From: Armillaria gallica
Taxonomy: Eukaryota > Basidiomycota > Agaricomycetes > Agaricales > Physalacriaceae
Direction: 5' to 3'
Assembly: GCA_037576215.1 (NCBI GenBank)
Contig: JBANDB010000018.1
Location: 1,798,001 to 1,862,000, forward strand
DNA: 64,000 bases
Shown here: in pieces, positions 1 through 12,337 of the stretch
Layout of the letters: each line of letters begins with the position of its first letter
How positions within the stretch are numbered: the first letter of the stretch is position 1
Program-made: the position numbers and the translations under genes
The notes under the pieces: generated by a model
The model's database searches: none
Told to the model about the DNA's origin: nothing
What the model saw: only the letters and a program-made list of their open reading frames with translations

Positions 1-1850
1 TGCATGGGAATAGGCCATACACTCAATGAGTGCTGGAAATTAGGGGGAGGAAGACAGGGACAATACCCACCTTGGTGAAAAGGGAAATGGGACACACCTG
101 TGCCTAGCTCTGCAAACTTAGCCACCTCCAATGCATCATCATCCAATGCAGGTTCTGTCTACGCAAATGTCACTGCACTGAACACACACATTGATGAGAA
201 AACCCTTGAGACCATTGAGCAAGTCTTGGGAGAGGAAACAGCACTAGTGGTCAATAATTCTAGTCAAGCATTTGTAGACAACTCACTGTTGTATGGGGAT
301 TCTGGAGCGTCCACCCACTTTATCCAAAACAGAGATCACTTCTTCCACTACATGCCCTTGGGTGAGACATCAGAAACTTCCTCAAAGGCTGGAGCATCAC
401 TGAATATCCAAGAGATCAGTACTGTAGCTCTGAAATCAACTATTGTGGGTTCACAAAACATATTCACCCTTAGCAAAGCTCTCCATTGCCCTGACGTCTC
501 GGTGAATCTGATATTAATCAGCAGACTAGATAAAGAAGGGTGGTTCATTACCTTTGGGGGAAACTAAGCAACTTTCATGGACCAAAACAGAGTCCAACAG
601 TTCACCACGAGAATGATAAATGATCTGTACACGATTAATGGGACATTGCTACACAGTGAGGAGTACACTGCACTCATGGCGAGATCACTAGAGGTTGCAG
701 TACCCATGGAAATGTGGCATATGTGTTTTGCCCATCTTGGAGTCAGCAGAATCAATGAGCTAAAGAAATGAGCATTGGTGGATGGCCTAAATATCAAAGC
801 TGGGGAACAATCTGAGGGGAAATGCGAACCATGCATTCTAGGCAACCAGAAAAGAAGACCATTCAATGCTGATGTGGTACCAGAGACTGTGGTCCTAGCA
901 CAGGTGATGTTAGATATCTGGGGCCCTGCTCATGTCTGATCCATTGGGGGTGCTAAGTATGCCATGGTTTTTGCAGATGATACAATGTCACAGCGAACTT
1001 CATACTACCTATCTGACCGAAGAGCAGAAACGACACTTGAGGCACTCAATCAGTTTACCATGATGGCCGAGCGACAAACTGGGAAGAAGCTGAAGAAGAT
1101 TTGCTGTGATAATGAGTTCACAAATGACCTGTGGACAAAATGGGGATTGGTAAAGGGAGTTATCATTGAGTTCACAGCTCCCTACTCATCAGCAGCCAAT
1201 GGGATGGCTGAGTGAATGCTCAGAATCATATTCAGGACAGTCTGAATTCTACTACTGGAAGTGAGGATGTCAGATGCATGGTGAGCTAAAGCATGTGATA
1301 ATGTGATTAAGGCTGGGAATCTACTACCGACGTCTCAGCACCCTGGCAAAGTACTGGAGGAAGAGTGGTCCAGCAAATGGCAAACTGTAGGTCATCTCTG
1401 AGTATGGGGATCCACATGCTATGTGAAGATTCCTGCAGCAAAAGACCACAGCAAGCTATCTCTGCAAGGACAGAAGGGCCAATTTGTGAGCTTGGCAGGT
1501 CATGGCTTGTACAGAGCTCTTTTGGACAGCCCTGGCAACAAAATCATCAGATCTCATGACATAATCTTCAAGGAACTGGCTCCTACATGTACCATTTCTT
1601 CTCATGAGGGGGAGATTGCATATGAAGATATTATTGAACCACTTGATGATCGAAAATCAGCCACAGCCACCCATTGACAGCACTAGTGCCGATCATGATC
1701 AGCCAAAGGAAGTTCACCAACCAGTCCAAGCACTGTCCGCAACAGCCCAAGCAAAGCCACCTCAGATAATCCCAAATATAGCCCCATCAGCATGGCCATT
1801 GAAGAGACTCTGTGCATGCAGGCTAGAAATGCAACAGTGTTGAAGACATT
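1..1850 (+). mobile_element. Ty1/copia retrotransposon remnant, gag-end to integrase part
   Basis: Decayed pol region of a Ty1/copia LTR retrotransposon whose 5' end lies left of the window. The first bases encode the end of a CCHC zinc knuckle (C-x4-H-x4-C spacing visible). An aspartic protease follows with the active-site motif DSGAS near 300-315, then a GAG-pre-integrase segment near 580-770, integrase core pieces near 964-1215 (DDxxSQRTSYYL, ICCDNEF, APYSSAANGMAE) and the integrase C-terminal block at 1420-1680 (VWGSTCYV, IIRSHDIIF). Several in-frame stops and frame changes (for example near 52, 567, 770, 1215 and 1400) show it cannot make a polyprotein. The reverse transcriptase half resumes at about 3541 after an insert. 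The domain order fits copia (integrase before reverse transcriptase), not gypsy. Confidence 0.88.
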
Positions 1851-3540
1851 GATCACACTCACACCTAACACTACACACACAAACCCTCAAAGTTCTTGAG
1901 AGGATATTATCCGATAGAAGCAGATTGAAGCAATACAACTAAACTCTCAGAATATATGATACACATATATAGCAATAGTGTTCATAGGGTATCTAGATCT
2001 CTCTGAGTCCAAAGGCTTTTATAACAAGAGGGGCAACAGATGTCACCAGGCCTCAAGGCAAGGTGTACTACAATACACAACTTGTCACCACACACCAACA
2101 AAACCCTCAATAAGTCTCGTGTGACACACACAGGTGACCACAAAGAACTTAAACACACCCTAAACACGACTTAAAACTTGTGCTCTAAGCAGAAACTCTC
2201 CAAAACACATCCACTCAAGCCACAGGGTTTGAACCCATGCATTCAAGCTTCCAAAACTGATTGTAGACACACAGGGTTGGAACCTATGCAATCCAGAGAC
2301 ACAATAACCAAATAAACCCCATCCGACAAGCCAAAGGGTTTGAACCTCTGCTGCTTGCAGAAATGAGAACCCTCAAGCACGCACTAATCAGACCACAGGG
2401 TTTGAACCTGTGCTGCCTGTAGTGCCACATGTTAAAGAAGGCCTCAGTATGAACACTAACCAGACCAAAGGGTTTGAACCTCTGCTGCCTGTAGTATGTT
2501 GCACAACAAGAAACACTGCTCACAAGCCAAAGGGTTTGAACCTCTGCCGCCTGTAGCACTGTGCATCACAAGAAAACCTCAAAACTCAAGAGCGCATCCA
2601 CAATGACACAGATCTCTTATCCTCAGGTTAGAGCGCAAGTCAACCAATCACTCAAACAGTACACAAGTGCTGTGTTAGCTTTCTATGCCTCGTGCACTAC
2701 TCAAGTCACTCAAATGTTATCAATAAAAGGTCTATTCTCTTGCTCGAAGCTACAAACTAATCCCGAAGCTAGAGTGCTAAGCTGAGGGCTTTTGCGCTCC
2801 AACCAGGGGGGTCTGAAACTTATACACTATTACTATACTACGGTATTTATACTATGCACTCTACAAATCAATACAACCTTAAATAGTAACTCTTGGCTTG
2901 CGGAACTTCCTTTCTTGGGTCCCGCACATGTTGCTATAATCATGCCATTGCTTGGTGCTTACTCAGAGCTCTGGCTTGGGGCCAGATCCTGGTCTCTCAG
3001 TTGCACAACATCGGTTAGCCATGCTATCCACATGTACTGATGTTGCCTAGTATCTCCTCGGAGTTGTAGCCTAGCATGCAACTCATCTTTATGGTAATAA
3101 TATCTTCTAGTGATTTTCATAGTCTTCTAGGACCACCAGCTTCTAGTCTAGGCCTCATGTGCATCGGCCAAAGTCAGTGACATCAGTCTTACTTCAATTC
3201 TAAACATTCTGAGGTCTAGAGCGCTAGCTCCTGGCATGGCAGTGCCTTATGCATCATAGATCAAGGTTGCGTGAAGTATTAATTATCTCCTGAGCTTCAC
3301 TGGTTCTATTCGTAGTGCACGTCTTCTGTGCATTGTCAGTGTACTCAGTGTCAAGTGCTGGGGCTTTAGACTTAGTGTGACCCTTATGGTATCACTCTAC
3401 AGTTAAGCCTTGTGCTCCACCAAACATCACTCAAGGTATTGCATCACCTGCACTTCAGACATTGCGCTCTAAGGTATATCTCATTGCCTTGGTATCTAGA
3501 TTTTATAAAATGTATGTATTGATACATTTCACAAAATTAC
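1851..3540. mobile_element. Non-coding ~1.7 kb insert splitting the copia element
   Basis: Between the integrase end and the RISKPTK motif that opens the reverse transcriptase region lies about 1.7 kb with no credible reading frame. It holds a semi-regular repeat array (2216-2557), recurrent ACCCTCAA motifs, and a TATA-like stretch near 2850 followed by GC- and T-rich sequence. It could be a non-autonomous LTR element or several nested insertions. I could not identify matching termini or a clear target duplication, so its class is undecided. Confidence 0.5.
2216..2557. repeat. Semi-regular array of six GGTTTGAACC repeats
   Basis: Six copies of a ~32 bp motif, core AAAGGGTTTGAACCTCTGC with variants, start near 2216, 2268, 2327, 2388, 2461 and 2525. 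Spacing runs from about 52 to 73 bp. Copies 3 to 6 also share CTGCCTGTAG-like tails; copies 1 and 2 are more diverged. The spacers differ in sequence and length. The core resembles a tRNA T-arm (GGTTCGAACC) but no full tRNA is present. Confidence 0.75.
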
Positions 3541-5307
3541 ACATGTGAATGCTTTTCAAGCGTGTCACTGTCACGCATATCAAAGCCAACCAAAGTGATT
3601 CTCAAATCAAACAAGTATATGCGACATGAAGCAGTAGTGAAGAAGAAGGGAGACAATTGGGCCAATGAAAACACTGTCCCATTGCTTGCCAACGAGGATG
3701 ATATAGAAGACATTGTTGCTCTGAAAGTGTCCGAAATCAGCAATATAGTTGACAGACATGACATGTGGGTACTGGATGATTATCACCAGGCCATGACCAA
3801 AGCTAGGATATGGAAACCAGCTATGGATGCAGAAATTCATTGCATAGAAGAAAGAGATGTGTGGAGACTTGTGCCAAGAGAGCCATGGATGCAGGTAATC
3901 GACACTAGATGGACCTTTGACAAGAAATTAGATGGGGATACCACAGAACATCTCAAATGATGAGCCAGACTTGTTGTCAAAGGCTTTACCCAGATCAAAG
4001 GTCTCCACTATTATGACTCATTTGCCACTGTCGTCTGCTATGAGTCTCTACAAATGTTCTTTGCCATTGTCACAACCCACGAACTGAATTTCTGGCTTAT
4101 AGACTTCGTTGGAGCATACTTGAACACTGAACCACAGGGCAAAAACTACATCTCATTGCTGCAAGGATATGAAGACATAGTGACTAGGGACTATCCAAAG
4201 GGAGAGTACATTCTGCAGATGATGAGGGCAATGTATGGAACAATGGACACCGGGAATGCATGGTTTCATGAACTCAACAATACCCTGATATCCCAAGGAC
4301 ATAAGCAGTCTCAAGTGAACCCATGTGTATGTCTTCTCAAGAACAGATCAGAACAGACATATACGTGCACATATACTGACAACATCTCTGGAGCTTCCAC
4401 ATCAGTCAAAGAGGGCCAACGTGTTCAGAAGGAGATAGGAAGCGTGTACAAGATAAAGGACCTGGGGAAACACAATAGTGTGCTTGGTATGACGGTTGAA
4501 TTTGATGAGGAAGCTGGTACTATTTTGCTGCATCAGAAAAACCTGATTTTGAAAATGCTAGAAACCTTTGGGATGTCTGATTGCAAGAAGAAGGCAATTC
4601 CACTCCCTGTTGGCAGTTTGATGAACCTGAATACACAGCCCCAACCAATCCCAAGTGGGAACAAGGATTTTATGGGAGACAAGGATTACCACATGGTTCT
4701 TGGATCATTAAACCACATTGGCAACAGCATGTGGCCTGATATTGCCTTTGCAATCAACTACCTCCAATGCTATGCTTCAGATGCTTGCCCTATCCATTGG
4801 AATCGCGCCATGCATGTCCTCGCCTACCTAAAGGGTACCATCAAGTATAGGATTACCTACCATTGAGGAAACACAGATGATGATGGCCTCACACCTGTTT
4901 GTTACGTGGATTCGTCACATGGAGATGACAGAACATCTGGGAAGTCAACGATGGGGTACGTATTCACCATGGCTGGTGGCCCAGTCGCATGGAGCTCTCA
5001 ATCTCAAAAATGAGTCGCATTATCGACATCCGAGGCAGAATACATAGTGACTGTACATGGTGGCCATCAATTGCTGTGGATGGGATTGTTCCTTGATGAA
5101 ATCGAGCTATCCAAGGACCATCCATATCCATTAAACTGCGACAACAATTCCACCATAAACCTCACACAGAATACTAAAGGTCATGGCAAGTCCAAGCATT
5201 TTGCAATGGACTACCACTGGATCCGTGATAGCGTTCAGCTTGGAGAGGTGGATGTCCATTACATTGCCTCTGAGGACAACTTGGCAGATATTTTCACCAT
5301 GTTGTAA
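3541..5307 (+). mobile_element. Ty1/copia remnant, reverse transcriptase and RNase H part
   Basis: Continuation of the copia element. It begins with a RISKPTK motif after a KRVTVT-type linker, then the RVT_2 reverse transcriptase (WKPAMDAEI, TRWTFDKKLDGD, then after a stop at 3958 ARLVVKGFTQ, AYLNTEPQGKNYI, and the polymerase region around YTDNISGAS). The RNase H end follows (PVCYVDSSHGDDRTSGKST, ALSTSEAEY, HYIASEDNLADIFT). In-frame stops are visible at about 3958, 4864 and 5011, and the final stop is at 5305. The order and motifs are those of Ty1/copia. The element is inactive. Confidence 0.88.
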
Positions 5308-5602
5308 CTATAACAGTGGGAGGCTTGCAGTAGGTAATAATACTGAATTGTTAGCTACTAGAGCTTGCAACGAGCTCCTTAAATACTACAGAATGTATCT
5401 AGAATATTCTACTAAAGTACCTAAAAATATCCAAGTATTGTGACAAATGAGTAAGCCAAATGTTTGGGAATCTTCCGGCATAAGCTTGAAGTTGCAAATC
5501 CCAACACACCAAGAGCATACCAAAGCCACACACAATGGAGCTATTGAAGAGGATGGGGATGACTATGGTGTAGAATCCTATGGGCATAGGCTTCAGGGGG
5601 AG

Positions 5603-5841
5603 TGTCGATGATTCAGCCTAGCTTGTCTCAACGATGCTTCTCTATTCCTTGATTGAACTTACTTACTATATATAGATTGTTAACCCCTTATTTTGTTGCC
5701 TATACCTATTGTTTTGCCCCTTTCTGCACCTCAGTTGATCACCACTACTATGTGTGACTAACTGAGGTGCGTATACCATTCATCTTACTATTATCTATCA
5801 CATTCTTATGCTACATTATTATAGCTGTTCTATTCCTAACA
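5603..5841 (+). repeat. 3' LTR of the copia element
   Basis: A purine-rich tract (CAGGGGGAG) sits just before TGTCGATGATTC at 5603, as expected for the polypurine tract and LTR start. The sequence runs to TTCCTAACA at 5841, giving a 239 bp TG...CA unit. The same terminal sequence (CTGTTCTATTCCTAACA) occurs again at about 6604-6620, which marks a second, damaged LTR copy. The matching 5' LTR is outside the window. Confidence 0.65.
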
Positions 5842-5857
5842 GGTAGCATATCTAATA

Positions 5858-6620
5858 TAGTTGATCACCACTACTACGTCACACCGGAAATCCTGGAATT
5901 TAGGGAGTCCCGATTATAGTACCTATACCTGAGCTTTCAGATCATGAATAAGACTTGCTGGAATTCCATCCGATACCAAAAGTTCCAAGATATTGTGAAA
6001 TTGATCCTAAATCAAAGAAACCAGGAATGGATCATGAGGTTCCAGTGCTCGAGCTGAAACTAATTGTTCCCAGCTATCCTGAATCATTGCCAAAAGCATC
6101 TGTTTCGGTACATATATCAGCAGCACCAGTACCAAAAATGTGAGGGTTACCAAAATCTCAACCGGAATTCTTTATTTTGGTATCCATGTTAGGGAAAGCT
6201 GAAACTAAGCTTTCAGGCTTAGTTTCGGGTGTACTGTGCTGGAATGTGGTCCGAAATCCTAATTTTAATTTATTTGATGTTGGCATGGGAAAAGAAGGTC
6301 TGGGCATGCATTCTATACACCCAAAAACCTTAAGTTTTCCATCTGCCAAAACTTTACCCTAAATGGAGGCTTTTGTAATTAGTTCAGGGAATTCCTGAAT
6401 CCTTGCTTTCAGATCTCAATTACAACAGCCTGGATTCAAATCCAATACCCTACATTCCAGAGATGATGCAAAGCTTCCTTGAACCTTTGGTATGGCTACA
6501 AGTATCAGTAAGTCCTATTATTTACATGAAATCTTAGGTATAGGTAAGTAAATCAGACTGCTTCAAATTTCTGTATTCCCGGAGTGCGTGTGACTAGCTG
6601 AGCTGTTCTATTCCTAACAG
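5858..6620 (+). repeat. Second LTR-like copy, split by an inverted-repeat element
   Basis: AGTTGATCACCACTACTA at about 5858 repeats the internal LTR sequence near 5733, and GTGTGACTAGCTGAG followed by CTGTTCTATTCCTAACA at 6589-6620 repeats the LTR end. The material between them is the 5877-6588 element. This copy lacks both the beginning and a middle segment of the 5603-5841 LTR. Confidence 0.5.
5877..6588. mobile_element. MITE-like element with ~65 bp imperfect terminal inverted repeats
   Basis: The left end (CGTCACACCGGAAATCC, then ATTATAGTACCTATACCT) is the imperfect reverse complement of the right end (AGGTATAGGTAAGTAAATC, then ATTCCCGGAGTGCG). By eye roughly 70 percent of about 65 positions match. 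The 712 bp interior has no credible protein. It lies inside an LTR-like sequence that reads on across the junction. The target duplication is not clear (TA or TG at most), so the superfamily is not assigned. Confidence 0.55.
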
Positions 6621-7580
6621 AGTCAAGCAAACATGTAGTGATCGAGATTGGCATTTAAATATAATACAAACAAACAAACATCGGTGGTCGCCCGATTTGG
6701 CATGCGAAATTTTTCTTTTTTTATTCTTTTTCTCCTTTTGGGGCCTCCGATACCCAGTGAAATGGACGGAAAACTCATAATAGCGCCTTCTGTAATTCTC
6801 TACGCTAGCTGTGTATTGTATTCATTTACAGTGGAATGAAGGAAGGATATCAGATGGGAGCACTTGGGAGCACGGTGTGCATTCCCGTCCGAGTCGGTCC
6901 GGCTAGCCGGGCAAACTGTGCCTTGGCTGTGGCAGGCACTGGCCGCGGCACTATCGAGAAGTTCGATTTTCCTCACTGCTGGATGTGATAAAATGTTCGC
7001 TTTCCTTGGTTCCTTTCTCTAATATAGCTGCTTCACTGCATACAGCCCTGCCAATAGCAGTGTGGTTTATCCAGTGTTGGCGCCATATCGAACATATCAC
7101 GCTATGACACCAGGGAACGCGGTACACAGCACGGTCACGGTCACCGGACGAAGAACAACAGCGTCAATGTTGAATGTTCGAACGTTGACGTTACGTTGAA
7201 ACCTCTTATTGGAGTGTAAGTCCACCCAGGACCAACCGCATGATCGATTGATCATCGACAACACCAAGAGAAGCACTGCATTCAGTGCCTTTCGTTCAAG
7301 CCTGATCGAGATCCGCTATTCTTATCCCCGCCTGTATCCAAAGTGTTATGTCATGTCACTGGTCCAATCACAGCACCAAAAACTTTCTCATTCTGGCACT
7401 GCACTGGTGTACTGACCATCCGATTCGGCAGCTTCCTTGAATCAGAAGGTTACTATTGTGGCGGTAGAGGGGGTTGCTTCAACATCGAAGCTGTGAACCC
7501 TTCACATGTGTTCGTCTATGCTGTTGTTTTACGTAATACCATCAAGTTATGGCTGTGTGACCGCTGTTGTATTCACCAGA
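6621..7580. other. No recognisable gene
   Basis: About 1 kb between the LTR fragments and the metacaspase promoter. Short frames here have no family signature. The block at about 6842-6925 (GGATATCAGATGGGAGCAC..., GAGTCGGTCCGGCTAGCCGG) resembles sequences near 36820-36890 and 47390-47450, suggesting a diverged copy of promoter-type DNA. Nothing else stands out. Confidence 0.5.
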
Positions 7581-7686
7581 ATAAAAGACGCTACCTGACT
7601 CCCGAATTCTTACACAGAGCAACTGGTCATCTGAATCCCAGCCTCAGCCACATTTCCTAGGTCGTACTACTGAGTTGAACCAAACC
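7581..7686 (+). promoter_or_regulatory. TATA-like promoter region of metacaspase 1
   Basis: AATAAAAGACGC at about 7581 lies ~105 nt before the start codon. The broken paralogue has GATAAAAAGATGCG at about 19737, ~135 nt before its ATG, followed by the same kind of pyrimidine-rich leader. The shared AT motif and leader in two otherwise diverged upstream regions support a core promoter. Exact transcription starts are unknown. Confidence 0.4.
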
Positions 7687-9134
7687 ATGAACGAAGCTGT
7701 CTACTCTGGAATAACCCTCTTTGTGAGTACCCTATTTCTCTGGTTCCTTTTTTCCGAGTTGACGAACGTTACACCTGCTTAAACAGAATATAGGACAATG
7801 GTTCTTGCAACGAAAGCCGGCTCCTGATTTTCTGAATTTCTCGCTGCTCGATGATGACGTGAGTAAATACTTAGCTTCCGAGAAACTGCTCAAACCTTGA
7901 AGCAGGACCTATCTTCAGAGAAGGCGGATACTATGCCTGAACAGCTCGAGAAGCAGCTAATTCACTATGAGAAAGAACATATCACAATACCCGAACTTGA
8001 TACCGAGGCGACTTCAACGAAGGAAGGGGGTAAAGGAGATGACGTTTCTCGAAGGACGCATAAATGCCTGTACGACAAGATCCTCTACCATATCACACTG
8101 AGACTCCAGTACACACATAGTGTAAACCCGCCACCATCTGTGGAAGATATCAGCTCTGTCAATATGAAGGTCAGCGAACTATTGCCTTACTAGTGCAATA
8201 CTGACGTATGGATTTGTAGCCACTTCAGATTATCGAACGTTCCAGGTTCTGGGCGGTGATAATTGGCATCGACGTGTATCAATCTTATCCATTACGAGGT
8301 TGTGTATCAGACGCCTTGTTAGTGGAGAAATACTTGAAGGAGGAAATGGGCATACCTCAAAACCGCATACAGCTACTTCTCGGATCACACAGTGCCTCAG
8401 TGGATGATTCATCATTCCCGTCCCGTACCAATATCGTCGACACGCTTCTCGGTCTCGTTGATAACCCTCAAATCGAAGTCGGTGATAATATCATCATCTA
8501 TTTTTCCGGGCATGGTTCCGGATACTCCCCAAATGATTATCACTTTGGCGACGCGGAGGATAGCCATAGTCTGGGCAGTGTAGATGATTCCATTGAAGCC
8601 ATCTGTCCCATCGACCGAGATGCTATCGATAGCAGTGGCTTGCGAGTTCCCGATATCAGCGACCGGGAGATCAACTCAATTTTCCAGCAGATATCTCGCA
8701 GAAAAGGACACCGAATCACTTTCCTCCTTGATTCCTGCCATTCTGGCACCCATGTTCGGTGTTTCCCAGAGCCCGGGACACGGACTGTCCCACCCTTACC
8801 GCGCGCATCTCTCAGGAGGATGCTCCATGTGGCGGATGAGAATCTGAGCCGATATCCTTCGTACAAGTCGATTTTGGACAGTGATTGGAGGCCGGATATG
8901 TCTTCCCACGTCATTATGGCTGCGTGCAAGGAGTATCAGATTGCGAGAGAGGTGGAAAGCGAGCCGGGGTATAATGGGATTTTCACTCGGGCGGTTATTG
9001 ATGCTCTGAGATCGGGGAATCTGAGCGAAAAGTCAACGTATATTGATCTCCTCTGTTCACTTCCGGCGAGGCAAAGACAGACGCCAGTTGTTGCTGGGAA
9101 AAACAAGAGTGATCGTCTTTGGTTTAAGAACTAG
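7687..9134 (+). CDS. Metacaspase (peptidase C14, caspase-like protein)
   Basis: Caspase-fold cysteine protease; fungal metacaspases cleave after Arg or Lys and act in stress responses and regulated cell death. I infer four exons, 7687-7722, 7787-7858, 7906-8169 and 8220-9134, joined in phase 0, giving about 428 residues. The first caspase strand reads FWAVIIGIDVY. The catalytic His lies in YFSGHGSG (about residue 222) and the Cys in LLDSCHSG (about residue 297). The ~130-residue N-terminal part is not a recognisable prodomain and has no signal peptide. The ATG is chosen because the paralogue at 19874 starts identically (MNE) with the same first intron position. No defects are seen. This is the lineage-expanded agaricomycete type, so a role in self/non-self or stress response is plausible but inferred. 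Confidence 0.9.
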
Positions 9135-11760
9135 GTAGAATTGTTGTTATTGCATTCAGCTTTTTTTGTTGGTAGATAGCCGTAAAACATCCTGTCATAA
9201 TGCCTTATAAAAGCTGTGAAATGGTATTGTGTACACATACCCCTACGTTCTCAGGTGCTGCAGAATGCGATACGTGTACTACTACCCACCAGCTTCCAGT
9301 ACGACGATCCGGCTTCGGTGAGAAACGTGTTTCAGAGATCTTCGTGTGTTGTACGTGGTACTTAAGGGTGCAAAATTCGCTCGGCTGATGTAAGATCGCG
9401 TTACCGGATACAGAGCTAGAGAGGCGACGACGCCGAAGTCATTCTAATAGACGAATCAGCGACCAATTGCAGCCGTGAATAATGTTCTTCATTATTCATA
9501 GCCACTGTAGTATTATAAAATAAGTGAAGAGGAACGTTAGATATTGTTTAAAACTCACCCTTAACTCAGCGCCACGTCGCCTTGTCCTCGTTCTTATTGG
9601 CTATCCAGATCTGACATAAACCACGGCTTCAGTTTACGTGTTACCAGGAAGATGACGCTGTCAGTTTCAAGTCAGACTTCCAATCATGGTGCACCCGGGC
9701 TCGCGACCAAAAGAACGTGCCTTTTATGCGTGTAATCAACATCACTAACGCAGGTTTTTTGTTTTTTGTTTTTTTTTGGGGGGGGACGACCAGAACCTCG
9801 ATGAGTAGAAACACAGCCGGACGTTGTGAGGGTCACGTCTCGCAGAATATAAGAGGATGTGCCCTCATCATTACCAGCAGCCCACGAAGTGTACGTAGAA
9901 TGGATATAGACCCCGCTCTGCTTCTGCGACGACTCGTCCTGATAGGAGACTTGGCAGGAGGGTCACCGAATGGCAGCGTCGCCCATATTCACCTGATACT
10001 TGGCGCTAGAACTAGAACAAGTTTCAGAAGAGGAGACAACGGAAGATTTGTAAACCTACCTTGATGTAAAATCCTCGCTCATACTCACCGCGCCGGCATT
10101 TGAAGGTTCGGCGTCTACCTCACTATTATCCCTGTCTCTACAAAGGGCTCGCAGGAGTATTGACCTGCCGTGGTATTGTCAGCTACGTGAATGATTTTCA
10201 AGCGGATGCCCGTACCTCTCCAAACAACGGGACACTCGTCTGGTCATCGGGTTCGGTGAGAGTCGACGCTGAGATGTACTGTATTTTCTTTTCTCATCTG
10301 CATCGTCTTTGTTTTCTGGTGGTGCCGCATGCCTACTCACCTTGTCGCGGGTCGGAACCGAAATTGTCGATGGAAGCAATAGTGCGAAGAGGTGAACAAG
10401 CAATAAGAATTGTTCATAGCCTTACCCCGGGCGCGGGCGATCCTCCGTGAAGCGTGAAAGGACGCGCTGATTATTTCAAAATCTAGAACTATATTAGCCG
10501 GTAGACATGTTCGGCACAGCAGTTGTGAGTCAGACCCGCGTTCCTTCGACCAAAGACTAGCCCTACTGAAATCATTTGAGCAGCGAGCTAATGTCCCAGA
10601 TTCACAGGATTACGGAATAGAGATGAACGAGAATGATGGAGGAGGAGGTTGGTGGTGGTCAGAGGGAAAGATGCACCAAAGTACTTACCGACGCATTTTT
10701 GCGCGGAATTAAGCCTGTTTTGGCATCCGCGCAGAGACTGGTCCACCTCGTCAAAGTGCTTCCCTGGGCCCCTTACTATGCAGGATCACAGTGCATCGTC
10801 CAAACACAGCTCTCTTCCTAGTAAGCAAGCCCCATCCCCACAATGTCGGTGTTATCATCATCTTTAATGTTAAAGAGTGCTTGTTAGCGGCGCATCCTAC
10901 ATTCTGCGAATAAACGAGACTTACCGTTCACTTCTTTCGAGCGTTTGTAGCTTTTGCGTAACCTTGCCGTTTTTCAGCGTCGTCGTGCCGTTATGTAGCT
11001 TAAGGTTAGTGTCTCGGTTCTTGAAGCCATGGTTAGCTGAGGCTTGACTCGATTGCGAAACAGGCCCTACCTTGGAAGTGTCCAACTCGTTCAGTAAGGG
11101 CATTATCTGTGGCTTGCATATAGATGCGTCTTGAGAGATGGCAGAAAAACGCAAAACAGAGCGTATTTCGATTTGCTGCATGAAGGACCGGACCGGACCA
11201 CCTTCCACACCTACTTCCGTTTGACGGTCCTGACTGAAACCGTCCAGGAAAATGTATATAGGTTAGCCATAAGTGGCATGTACTGTAATATCAATGCTAG
11301 AATCTCCAGGTGGATGTTCTTTGCAGCGTCCGTGAGGCCTCTTTGTCTCGATAGCTCCGTTCATTTACGAGTCGACACGGGGGAAAAGACCCCGTCATGT
11401 TTCTCACTGAAAGCGCGCGGGATGTGCCATTTTGCCCTACTTCAAATTCAGAATTCGCACACTCAAATATGGAGAATTGACCAGAAGACCACCGTAACAA
11501 AGAAAGATGCTGTGGGATATCGTGCCCAGGTTACAAGTTACTCCCCACGATTTTTGTCAGCCGCCAGGCTGCTCTTTTTTATGCCCTAGCAACGGCAATG
11601 TAACGGCAGCTATTGTTCTCAATAAGAGGGACTGTCTGGAAGCATTGTCTACAGCACAGCCATATTGGCTGACAATCGATGTTAAAATCGTCCTTTGCTT
11701 GAGCCTCGGGCTTTCATACAAAATCAGACATCTACACGCTACGGAGGGACGTGCCACCAT
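9135..11760. other. Intergenic, no recognisable gene
   Basis: About 2.6 kb. Frames of up to ~150 codons exist on both strands but none has a family motif, a convincing splice pattern or a paralogue in the window. A T-run followed by a G-run (about 9768-9785) is a simple-sequence tract. I see no RNA gene. Confidence 0.5.
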
Positions 11761-12337
11761 GCCTTCTAATCGTCAACACTCCGCCCTCGAAGACCTCCCT
11801 CCCGAGTTACTCCAACAGTTCCTCTCACATTCTCGATATCCCCACTCTAAAATGACTGTCTCTCTCATCCTCCATCCTCGGTGCATCCTGCTTTCCCTAT
11901 ATTTTTCGTGCCGTGTTCCTGTGCTGTCCTACCTGTACGTTTGTCGCTGACTTTAAGGGGAGGGCTCCGACTAGGATGCACACGCTTGGGTTGACGTGGA
12001 TTATGGAGGATTTATCTGCAGGTCTTTTTCCGTGGTGTGCTAATGTTCATACTGTGAAGATTAGCAGTGGCAATGTTCGCAATACGGAGATTATTCCGTC
12101 GTTGAGCGTCCTGAGAGACCTAGAGTTATCACGCTTGATGTTCTGGGTCGTGGAAGATTATTTCGAGCTACTGGAAAATCTCCCTCCGACACTGAAGAAG
12201 CTGGCAGTTCATGGGATCAAGTTCCGGTTCGATAATTCGGGGACGGGTTGCTATGCTACTGTTCGTTATGGAGCTGAGGTAGAGCACTTGCAGACGCATT
12301 TGGGGGAGGACGTGTCGGTGCTCCTTAGGGATGACTC

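Noticed and set aside
2216..2557. CRISPR-like array
   Set aside because: Eukaryotic retroelement context, variable repeat sequence and uneven spacing; no cas genes.
2284..2559. 91-codon reverse frame with repeated peptide
   Set aside because: The repetition comes from the GGTTTGAACC array; there is no start context or protein family.
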